Of a stretch of 64,000 bases of DNA, positions 55,048 to 64,000 are shown one piece after another. Origin of the DNA: Wolfiporia cocos (lineage: Eukaryota > Basidiomycota > Agaricomycetes > Polyporales > Phaeolaceae); the NCBI GenBank assembly GCA_029448655.1, contig JACCLO010000004.1:1922001-1986000 (forward strand), read 5' to 3'. Position 1 is the stretch's first letter. Each line of letters begins with the position of its first letter. Below the pieces are notes generated by a model. It had not been told where the DNA came from. It did not search any database and saw only the letters and a list, made by a program, of their open reading frames with translations. Both the position numbers and the translations under genes were made by a program.

Positions 55048-55842
55048 TGTTACGGGTCGAATACCCGTTCGTATATTCGAGTCGCGAATATAGATCGTTC
55101 TTCTGCACGTAGGCACGCAGCCGTATGCAAGGCAAATACTCGTTAGATGCCTTCGGGTCCTAAGTGAAGTTCTTAGGAGATCGTTCTTCTGCACGTAGGC
55201 ACGCAGCCGTATGCAAGGCAAATACTCGTTAGATGCCTTCGGGTCCTAAGTGAAGTTCTTAGGAGATCGGTTAATATCCAATACGCGTTAGAGGATATAA
55301 TCTGTTCAGGTGCGAGTCGAATAGAATATAAGACTCGCCTAAGTCCGAGAAGTCAGTGTGCACTTCGAGGACTTAGTTCTTTCGGTTGCTCGAGTGAGAA
55401 ATACTGAGCGTAGTTTCCTACGTTTGAGAACGAGTATAAGACTTCTTGTTTATACAACAAGGTCGAGCTGAAGAGCCTCGACAGTAAGTACATGAGTTTA
55501 TATACTACGTTAGTTTTCAGGGGTCAAGCCTGTCCCAGATGTCACCGCTACTATCTACGCTATAGTACCAAACGTTTGATAAGTATGTAGTGATATATCT
55601 GAGACGATAGATAGGAATGATGGCGGTTGAACGCCATCTATCAGCTAATATCCGATGAACATGAAACGGTGGCAGAGTTGGATCTGCCAGCGATGAAACG
55701 CGCCCTATAGACTAGTACAACTGGGGATGCGCCCAGTAGAGTCACGAGTAGCCAGGGGAGTTGGTTGCGCAACAAGTCCCTGTATCGTATTCAACCGGTG
55801 GTGAGTTCTTCAAATATTCGAAAAATCAAAATAATCGTAACA
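55048..55842 (-). repeat. E3 5' LTR
   Basis: 795 bp, one substitution from the 3' LTR (cgaccgg against caaccgg near 55791, a CpG transition). It carries the promoter TATA box and the 86-bp tandem duplication (55093-55264). Confidence 0.95.
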
Positions 55843-56923
55843 TCACCGCCCTGGAATGGATCGCCCATATGGAGTCGTACTTTGATTACGCGAAAATTTA
55901 CGAAAACGAAGATCGAATCTGGCTAGCGCTAGAACTACTGCGCAATAATGCCCTCCACCATATGGCTATAATCATGAGCCATGAACGGGAACCTATCCGG
56001 AGAACATGGGACTACTTCGTCGCTTGCCTTTTATGATTTAGCAGAGAAGAGACGAACCGAGAAATAGCCCGAATACAAATCAAGGGATACCTTAGCGACC
56101 CCGGCCGAGCAATGATGAAATACAATCTCGAAGAATGGATCGTTTCCATTCAAACTCTAGGCCGACTCGCCGATTTAGACACCAAAGATATGATATCCGT
56201 AATCGAGGATGTCCTACCGGAGGGGATTAAAAAATATATTCCCCCCAACTCGAAGAACGAGTTCTGGACCGTCTATCTCGACAACGCAGTGTTATTATTA
56301 TGACACTTGGGTCCCGATACAAGGGAAGACTCGAAAAAGGAAACTGGTAGCCCAGGACCTGACAAGGTCTCGGGAAATACTACTGCGGCGAAGAATGCCG
56401 TACACTACCGAGAAAAAGAAACCCGCGTATTGGCAATAGGCAGTCCGATTGTAGGCGCCACCCCGGCGCCCACATATGGAAAGACTGTCCTGAAAATTGG
56501 GCTAATACAAAGGAAAAGGCGAAATTCACTCAAAGTGGCTCTGAACTAGTGTCGCTGGCAAGCACACTAAGTGGTACAATCGTGGGAACCAATCCGGGGA
56601 ATTCGAAGAAGAAGACCAACCGGAGGAAGCCGAAGAAAACGGAGATCGAAGAAGATTCTCTAAAGGGTTCTAGAATCGAAGAAGATTCGAACCAGGTCAC
56701 CACCGACCAAACAGACGAACAACGTGAAGAAAGGGAGACGGTTACCCCTTTCAACTATATTTTCGCACACCCCATTGCAGACGAGCAAACCTTGGAAGAA
56801 ATAAAACGGCTAACGCTATTTCAACCGAGATCACCAGCGAAGTCCAGTACAGAACTGGTGCGCCTATCGCCAGGCAACTCTATTGAAGAGGATTATCCCC
56901 TCTTCTACTTCAAAATCGAATAA

Positions 56924-59749
56924 AGCCGATATTCGAACCTTGGCCGTGAAGACAAGACGACCTCTCACGGTTAATAACTCCATAATGTAATTGTAAATAC
57001 CTTCGTACAATGTACTAGAGTACAAAGACCCGCTGTTACAGAAATACAACTAGATGAAAAAGCATCGAATAGTGTGCGATATTCTGGGTCTAGAAACAAA
57101 ATGCAGAAGGAGCATTCAGCATAATAGATGGAAGCAGAAGGTTACACCCGACATAACTGTGTCATAAGGGTCAGACCGACCCACCGACGGCGAAAGCAGA
57201 ATAGTCGAGGAAACCTATAACCAGCCAAAGTCATAACATCGGAAAAAGAGCCATAAAAAGAGTCTTGCAAACTCCTTATAAGGCCAAAAGAAGATATAAC
57301 CGACTACGGCTGATAACCGCCCTAAATCTCATAATACACGAGATTAGAAGGCAACTGCCCAAACCATCATAACGGCTAAATATGCCATAATATGCGAATG
57401 CACGAAGGTCTTTTGTTGGACCATTCGAGGAGGAAACAGTTAAACTCCCGAAAAATAAAGACTATATACGGAATCCCCAACTAGGCATCAAGAGTAGGGA
57501 TTAAAACCGAATACCGTAGTTATCGGCTGACAAGCCTTTAACGAAAGTATAATTACACCAAGCTGATAAGGCATAGTAACGTACGACACCTGACAAGGGT
57601 CTACGTAAGAAGCGGGACTATAAGTGCGAAAAGGCACAATGTCTCAAGATAATAAGCGGTGGTTTCGTGCGAAACCCCCTTAAATCAAAAAAGCTTCGAA
57701 TACTAAAAGCTGCATAATATACAAATGGCAATGGAACCTCTGCCCAGGTGGTCAGAATTTTAAGGAGGGGGTGGACACCCTTCAAAGTTCAATTACCCGC
57801 AAAACTCAAGGTTAATCCAGCCATGTATACGCTAAGCGATAGATTACAAAAACGAAGACTACCAAAGGCGTAACTCTCTAAACACGAGCCAGGAAGTAGA
57901 CACCCAAGTAGTAATCGAAGAACAGAACAGACGATAAGACAAGGGCACCTGAACAAGGACCTTAACAATCCATAAAGGGGATCAATATCAAAGAATAGAT
58001 CGACAACAGTCGATAAAAATATTCGTAACACGATCTATAACCCCAAGGATTAATGTCGAACCAGGCAAAACATCCGAAAAATAATCCTAGACCACACCAG
58101 TAGCAGTCTAATAGCCCCAAGGTCGTTGAACATCCCGACCCCAAGGCAATTAAAGACAACTCATAAGCAGCTGAAAAGCGCATAATGACGAGTTTAAAGC
58201 CTACATACATTGGTGGTCGACACATAGGATTAAACGATGAAGTTACATCAGTTTCCCCGAAACAAGACAAGTCGAATAAAGCATAACGACATCCATTTTC
58301 CAAAGTAGACATAACAAAGACGCGTATTGGCTGAGCAATAAAGCCGATAATAGTCTGTCAATATAAGACACGCATCTAAGTCGAAAAGGACTTTCCATAA
58401 CCAGGAAAGGGATAGCTCGAAAACGACATAACACGTCAAAAAGGAAAACGTAACTATAAAATCGAGGATAATAAAGCCATAAAGGACAAAGCATGCACCA
58501 TGACCTGACAAGGCATGGTAATCCGACAATGATTCTAAATGAAAACCCTAGAATAAACATATGGAACCTAATTCTCAGGCAACCTCGGAGGTGAGGGACC
58601 AACAGTGCCAGTGCAACGTTGGCCGAAAGGCAGCGGGCGCATTGGAGTGCTGAAAGTCAGCCATAACGGAAAAAAGGAACCTAAAAGGTCGAATTATGAC
58701 CTAATAGGGCCAGTAAACTTAGAGAACCGGAAAAAGGAAAACGGTCAGGTCTCTCAGAGCACTAGTAACCTAATAAAAGGCCATACTCTATAAGTCAGGC
58801 GTAAAAAAGCCATAAAAAAGAGTCAACCTATATGGTGAAAAGCTCAGAAGACAAAGAACCAATATTCCCTATAAATCCAGCATAAGTACAACGCATACAG
58901 GAAACCACTCTATAATAAAAATATCGAATCAATAACGCCATAAAAACAGGCATCAGAGGAGATATTAAGAGATGGACAATCCTAGTCAGACAAGTGCATA
59001 AAGGGAATACGATTCGAACTAAGACCAATCCTGGAAATTCATAACTCGACGAAAGCATAACAAACGCCTAGTCACGTGACCTATCCGAACGAAGGATAAC
59101 TCCAACCTTAAAAACGACCCAGATTAGCTCAACAAGAGGTAGAATCGAACTAGATTCAAGCCGACAGGCCCTCATAACAAAAGAGCATATAATCTGCCCA
59201 TAAACCCATCTGAACCACGGTGATAGCGGTAATCCAAGTAACAACCATCGGCTAAAACGACTATAAAACATCATAAGTTTCCCTCAAAACTTGAAAACGT
59301 CCCCAAGAGTGACAATAACGTCGCAATAGAGATTACAAGGCAGCGTATCGACGATGTGTCCATAGAACGTCGATTAAATACCTTTGGATAAGCAAGGACG
59401 CACACCGAATCTCTAAGACTAGCCACTAGAAGGACAAGTAAAGTCGAAGGAAACCAGATAACAGTCGTTACCATAGATCAAGTTACAATGGAAAACCCGC
59501 AATAACCATACGTCAAGTAGACGATAAGCAAGGCCACAACACCTTAATTTTTTCACTATCTACAAACAAGTCAGATAGTAACCAAGAAGCCATGCTACAG
59601 CCATAAGCATATCAAGTCTACCAGGTTCAATATATTCGGGATAACCGAAGAAAATCTGCGTAAAAGCATCAACGGGCTCGTAACAATAGAGTCCAGCTAT
59701 CATTACAAGCAGGTTTTATAATACTTCAACAGGGTCATTGAACAACTCT
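56924..59749 (+). other. E5 3' non-coding domain
   Basis: About 2.8 kb, AT-rich, with no supported ORF on either strand. It recurrently uses short motifs of the type cataa, cgaaaaa and tgacaagg, as in 36200-36780 of the same element. Where an autonomous element would carry pol, E5 has this filler up to the polypurine tract (59750-59762). Confidence 0.6.
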
Positions 59750-59762
59750 AAGGGGGGGGTGA

Positions 59763-60416
59763 TGTCACAAGATTTCCCTGCATTTACTGCAATTTTCCTG
59801 GGATTAATAGCAATTATCTACGCAATACGTCCTATAACCCGTCATAACCCGGCACCTAACGAATAGTTAGATTCATGCCGATTGATGGCCGCATTATCTC
59901 CCATAACGACGGTATCTAATCACGGATCTGTTCCCGTGGATATCACAAGCTTAGCCGCTAGCCAATCGGACATCTCGTCCGTATCACATCAGCACCACAA
60001 CGTCAGCGGACCGCGCATAATGTCACGCGTCGGTTTACTAAGACATAGCGCCCTTAACGCTACTGGGCGACGCATGACGCCGACAACCTATACCCCGGTT
60101 GATCGGCATATACCTATATCGCGTATTACTCAGTCCCATAATGACAGGGGTCCTGTAGTAGAATACGTACCGAAGTAGATTATGTAATAAGGCTGTTAGG
60201 GGTCTTATAATACATGTATATATACTGGTTCGCTAAGTCGTTAGAGACTTAGCTCTATTCATAAACAATTGCCTACGGGTTAACCACCCAACCGCCTAGC
60301 CTGCTGCTTACTCACTTACTCCTAAGTTCTCGCCTATCGACGACTACAGAAGACGCTAACGCTGTACAAGTAGCATCTTAGCTGAAGCATAGAGTGAGTA
60401 GTAGAGTCTTGTGTCA
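59763..60416 (+). repeat. E5 3' LTR
   Basis: 654 bp, almost identical to the 5' LTR (one extra base near the start, and c/a at the gtagc(c/a)tctt site). TSD ctagg follows at 60417-60421. Confidence 0.95.
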
Positions 60417-60421
60417 CTAGG

Positions 60422-60635
60422 TGTTTGTACATGTTTGGCTACTGTACAGTATTACGTAAGCTAATAGTCCGTGTTAACCCTATCCTAGGGGTAGAGCCGA
60501 GAGAAGAGTGTCCGGGGTCTGACTAGGCACGTGTGGGGTGTTTGGGGTCCTTGCACGTGATGCTAGGCGGGCGTTTAGATAAGATAAGGGCTGTCGTTCA
60601 GTCATTGGCTAACTGAATGAAATCGGCTTGTGACA
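60422..60635 (-). repeat. E6 3' LTR, proximal fragment
   Basis: Starts TGTCACAAGCCG at 60635 on the - strand, directly after polypurine tract GAAGAGGGGGTAC (60648-60636), and runs to the E5 insertion. The third ORF of E6 ends inside it. Confidence 0.75.
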
Positions 60636-60987
60636 GTACCCCCTCTTCTAGCAGCGTGTCCCCACGCCCAGCAATTACTTTGTACATGGTTTGGTCGACG
60701 TGACATGGGTGGTCTACAGTTTTCTTGCAGATGTGTGGGTTCGCGAGTTGGAGCGTGTTCAGAACCGGGTAGATCCAGTATCCTTTTGACTCAGGTATAG
60801 TGGATTCTATCGGTTGTCCTACTCGTATCCCATACTGCATTACTCGTGTGCGCGGATCACAGAACCAGAAGTTTCGAGCGACAAGTTTCTTCTCGTAGGC
60901 GTAGAATGGTATGCTGCCTCTGATCAGAAGGGTGTTATCTATGTCGTCGTATATGATGAACTCCTTCGGGTTCTCCCTGAGACCCAT
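60598..60987 (-). CDS. E6 third ORF, unknown function, 129 aa
   Basis: An ATG frame overlapping the pol end by 49 nt in another frame and running through the polypurine tract into the first 38 nt of the 3' LTR. Composition is normal for a folded protein (IIYDDIDNTLLIRGSIPFYAY, WFCDPRTRVMQYG), with three cysteines plus several histidines but no classic zinc knuckle or membrane segment. It is intact although pol is dead. Its position after pol parallels the zinc-knuckle ORF of E3, but I see no sequence similarity. I do not recognise the family. Confidence 0.55.
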   Translation of the reverse strand: MGLRENPKEFIIYDDIDNTLLIRGSIPFYAYEKKLVARNFWFCDPRTRVMQYGIRVGQPIESTIPESKGYWIYPVLNTLQLANPHICKKTVDHPCHVDQTMYKVIAGRGDTLLEEGVLSQADFIQLAND

Positions 60988-63900
60988 TCCTTAGTCCTTC
61001 GTTCGAAGTCCTCCCACTCTGGATCCCATTTGGTGTTAGAGTGGTCCCAGCCAGTGTTTCGGTTTTTCCACTGGTTTCCTGGGGCGGATGGTCTGGCTTC
61101 GAAGCACTTTGTGACTAGGTCTTGGAAAGGGGTCAATCCTCGCTTGCGTTCCCATGTTGTAGTCCCATCGGACCACTCGACTTCCAGCTCGATTCGCCCT
61201 CGGTCTTCTCTGGATGCGAGGATCCGGAGAGGCCTGCGAACGTCATTGCTTTCTGTCCTGACGGCTTGGTCCTGATTGGGGAAAGCCGGAGCATGATACG
61301 GTAGTAGTAGGACCTCATTAAAGACGAGGTATATTCCGCGCATGTCTGCGGGGAGGTCCAGTTCGTATGCTCCATGTCCGACTTTCTTCGTCACCTTGTA
61401 CGGTCCGAATCTCTTGGAGTCTAGCTTTTTGGTAGGGTGGCCCATGTTAATGTTTCGGCCGTCTACCCATACCATGTCACTTTCGAAATACGATAGTGGC
61501 GATGCCCGTTTCCTATCGTAGTATTCCTTCATGCGAAGCTTGGCTTTCTCCAGATTCTTTGACGCACGATTTGAGACCTCGTGCATGTGTTCAACCCAGT
61601 CTTGTGCTACCCCCTCTTCTTGCTCGAGTCCCTCTACTCCTGTGAAGGGGTGGTATCCATGCGTAAGGTAAAAGGGGCTGTACCCCGTGCTACTATGTAC
61701 ATGACACTTATACGTGAATGCCGCTAGCGGGAGTAAGTCCGGCCAGTTGGTATGAGAGTCGTTGATAAATAATCGTAGGTACACTTCGAGTTCCTGGTTC
61801 ATTCGTTCCGTCTGCCCGTCTGTCTGCGGGTGGAACGCCGTATTAGGGTTTCCCTCTATTCCTAACCTTCGATAAACGTCCTTGATGAATTCCGCAACGA
61901 ACTGTGGTCCTCTGTCGCTGAATATCTTCTTCGGCAATCCATGTAGGGCGTAGACTTTATCGATAAATATGTTGGCCCATCCTTCGGCCGTTAACTTAGT
62001 TGTTGTTGGTACTGCTACATAGTCCTTGGACTTCATATCTACTACTACAATAATGGCGTCACGACCCTTGGAAACTGGGAGTCCCGTGATCATGTCTACG
62101 GAAATGTTCTCCCAGTTGTGTGACGGAGTAGGGTTCGGGTTGAGTGGGGCCGCGCGTTTGGATCGGTCTGGTTTGGCTGTCTGGCACTTGACACATGCCT
62201 TCACGTACTGGCGGATGTCTTTTCTCATTTTTGGCCACCAGTAGTGTCGATGTATGGCGGTGTACGTGTTTTCTGTGCCAGGGTGTCCTGCCGAAACCGT
62301 GTCGTGGAACGAAGAAATGATTTTTCCTATTAATTCTTCGTCCCGGGGAATGATCATCCTCCCCCTCCTAAACCGCAGACCGTCCTCGGTCGTTTCCTCT
62401 GCTTCTACTCCTTCCTTTCCTTCGTAGAGAGCGGCTTCCGCTTTGACCCTCTCTTTTACTTCGTCGTAGGTTATCCCTTTGACTACAGTATAGAATGAGG
62501 ATCGCAGCCTTTCTGCGCTGTCTTCGACGAATAGGTGTGGCTTCAGGACGACTTGCCCTTCGAGATGACCCTTGTCGTTGCCGTGGTCACTTCTTCAGGA
62601 AAGCCCATCGGCCCGTCCGTTGGTTTTGCCGGGGATGTGCACGAGATGTAGGTCGTACTCGGCAAGTTCCGTCATCCACCGGGCTTGTCGTGGATTAATT
62701 TTCTGTGGGGTCTTAAAGTATTCTAGGTTCTTGTGGTCCGTTAGTACTTCTACAGGGTGTTTGGCACCCATTACGAAATGGCGCCATTCGTCTAGGGCAC
62801 ACATGATAGCGAGTAACTCTCGATCGTATATCTCGTAGTTACGTTCTGCCGGTATCATCGTCTTACTCTGGTACGCGATTGGCTTCCATACGCCTTCCTG
62901 CTTCTGCATGAGGCAGGCTCCAGTCGCGAAGTCTGAAGAGTCTGCCTCAATGCGGAAGGGGTCGTCGTCGTTTGGAATGCCTAACACGGGTGCTTCGATA
63001 AAGATCTTTTTTAATTTCTCGAAGCACTCGAGTTCCGCCGTACCCCACTGCCATTCTGTGTCCTTTGTCAGATTGATCAGTGGGCGAGCTACCGTGGAGA
63101 ACTTGGGTATGAATCTCCGGTAGAAGTTAGCAAATCCGATGAAGGACTGCACTTCTTTCTTGTTCCGAGGTGCTGGCCAATCGGCTACTGCAGCTACCTT
63201 CGTGGGGTCCATACGGATCTGCCCGTGAGAGATTATATGCCCGAGATATTCGACTTCGCTTTTCATGAATTCGCATTTCTCTGGTTTACACGTAAGCTTG
63301 TTTTGACGGAGGACGAGGAGCACCTTGCGCAGGATCTCTTTGTGCTCTGCCTCGTCCTCAGTGAAAACCAGGATATAATCTAGGTATACAATGACTTTGC
63401 CCGTCATTATGAGATCTCGGAAAATGTCGTTCATCAAAGCTTGGAATGTGCCTGGTGCATTGCACATCCCGAAGAACATCACTAATGGCTCATAGAGCCC
63501 CCGATTAGTGATGAAGGTGGCTTTTTCCTCGTCGCCTTCTTTGATTCTGACATTTGTATATCCCCAACGAATGTCCAATTTCGAGAAGTACTTAGCTCTT
63601 TTCAGCTTGTTGAGCAGCTCCGTGATCAATGGGAGCGGGTACCGGTTCTTCTTGGTCATCTGGTTCAATTTCCGATAATCTTGTATGGGTCTCAGTTTCC
63701 CATCCTTCTTTTTGACGAAGAAGAATGGTGCCCCCCATGGTGACTTGGACGGCCGTATGCGTCCGGTTCATAGCTGTTCTTCTAAGAAATCATCTAGCGC
63801 CTCCTGCTCCCTAGGGGAGAGCGCGTAGATCTTGCCGGCATATGGTTCTGAATTGGGCAGCAGTTCGATTGCGTGATCCCACGGTTGCCGTTCGGGGAGG

Positions 63901-64000
63901 TTGTCGAATTCCTTTTCCTCAAACACGTCTCGGAAGTCGTGTAGGTACTCGGGGACTACCTCCTCAAAGGCTTTTGCTTCCGTGGTCTTTCCGGCTGCGA
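60939..64000 (-). pseudogene. pol: E6 pol, decayed and partial
   Basis: One frame runs from the window edge to 60939, interrupted by two TGA codons (63770-63768 and 62597-62595). Both are consistent with CGA to TGA. Order: linker before RT (PWDHAIELLP), RT, RNase H (EADSSDFATGACL, YEIYDRELLAI), integrase zinc finger (GHPGTENTY..CVKCQTAK) and core (SVDMITGLP, SDRGPQFVAEF, TDGQTERMNQ). A weak chromodomain-like end follows (RIELEVEWSDGTTTWERK). The RT motif is YLDYILVF, so the second catalytic Asp (63377-63375) has become Tyr. The protease and Gag lie outside the window. Confidence 0.93.

Larger units (their letters stand above)
37200..55842 (-). mobile_element. E3: dUTPase chromovirus with extra 3' ORF
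   Basis: LTRs at 37200-37994 (3') and 55048-55842 (5') are 795 bp each with one difference noticed. TSD tcacc is perfect (37195-37199 and 55843-55847), inside E5 gag. Order on the - strand: 5' LTR, self-priming site, very short leader (about 35 nt), gag (split by E4), pol with PR-dUTPase-RT-RH-IN-chromodomain, overlapping zinc-knuckle ORF, polypurine tract (38010-37995), 3' LTR. Without E4 it is about 8.6 kb. Confidence 0.95.
36825..56923 (+). pseudogene. gag: E5 gag, split by E3 and decayed
   Basis: Segments 36825-37199 and 55848 onward join in frame across E3 once one tcacc copy is removed. The N-terminus carries a coiled coil (about residues 70-105). After the junction a retrotransposon gag domain follows (ALEWIAHMESYF to TLGRLADLDTKD), alignable with E1/E4 Gag (FRTLGRLSETANET). 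In-frame TGA codons occur at 56034-56036 and 56301-56303, the first plausibly CGA to TGA. Near 56430 a frameshift moves to a frame with a degenerate zinc knuckle (CRRHPGAHIWKDC) that stays open to 56923. No protease or RT follows, so this was a Gag-only element. Confidence 0.8.
34776..60416 (+). mobile_element. E5: gag-only non-autonomous LTR element
   Basis: LTRs at 34776-35428 (653 bp) and 59763-60416 (654 bp) are nearly identical: one indel and one substitution seen. TSD ctagg is perfect (34771-34775 and 60417-60421). Without the E3 insertion the element is about 7.0 kb. It has a 1.4-kb leader, a decayed gag, no pol, and about 2.8 kb of non-coding 3' sequence. The polypurine tract is aaggggggggtga (59750-59762). 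The self-priming site follows the 5' LTR directly. Confidence 0.93.
34628..64000 (-). mobile_element. E6: outermost decayed Ty3/gypsy element (partial)
   Basis: Runs off the right edge. On the - strand it shows pol (from 64000 leftward), a small third ORF, a polypurine tract (60648-60636) and a 3' LTR split by E5. The LTR starts TGTCACAAG at 60635, runs to 60422, and continues from 34775 to 34628 (end CTTGTGTCA). The E5 target duplication ctagg marks the break. The E6 left TSD candidate is gaatg (34623-34627); the other end is outside the window. Nonsense changes and a lost RT aspartate show it is dead. Confidence 0.85.

Overview
The window is a heterochromatin-like stretch of a filamentous fungal genome, most likely a basidiomycete. 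The reasons are chromodomain Ty3/gypsy elements, Tf1-style self-priming, and a tandem zinc-knuckle third ORF of a kind I associate with Agaricomycete repeats. The species cannot be named. I recognise no host gene, rRNA or functional tRNA. Almost everything is transposable element, much of it nested, and the boundaries were set from exact target site duplications (TSDs).

Left half (1-34.6 kb). A fold-back repeat with tRNA-like arms (854-1547) precedes a dispersed repeat (family A) split by element E1, a Ty3/gypsy chromovirus (1877-18238, + strand). E1 carries a 307-aa ORF upstream of gag, then gag, then pol with PR-RT-RNaseH-IN-chromodomain and a C-terminal dUTPase. E1 gag is broken by E2, a 6.1-kb non-autonomous LTR element (5714-11794, - strand), and by a solo LTR (12082-12641). 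E1 pol is broken by two small deletions. Further right lie six more solo LTRs, two hAT-like non-autonomous DNA elements with 8-bp TSDs (20298-22349 and 32638-33590), and inverted and dispersed low-copy repeats, one with a 30-bp minisatellite.

Right half (34.6-64 kb) is a four-level nest. E6 (- strand, 34628 to beyond the window; decayed pol) has E5 in its 3' LTR (34776-60416, + strand; gag-only, non-autonomous). E5 gag contains E3 (37200-55842, - strand; gag, pol with dUTPase between protease and RT, chromodomain, and a further overlapping ORF with zinc knuckles). E3 gag contains E4 (44020-54021, + strand), an intact sister of E1 with two 700-bp LTRs that look identical. The age order E6 > E5 > E3 > E4 agrees with the decay seen.

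Unifying points. Each element with a visible 5' end (E1-E5) lacks a tRNA-type TGG primer-binding site. Instead it has an 11-13 nt site at the LTR edge complementary to its own predicted mRNA 5' end about 30 nt after a TATA box, i.e. Tf1-like self-priming (E5 has one mismatch). The non-autonomous E2 shares the roughly 1-kb leader of E1/E4, which suggests it borrows their machinery. The two autonomous lineages carry dUTPase at different places in Pol. The most interesting hidden gene is the overlapping third ORF of E3 (39110-38049, - strand): read through one TGA, it shows tandem zinc knuckles.
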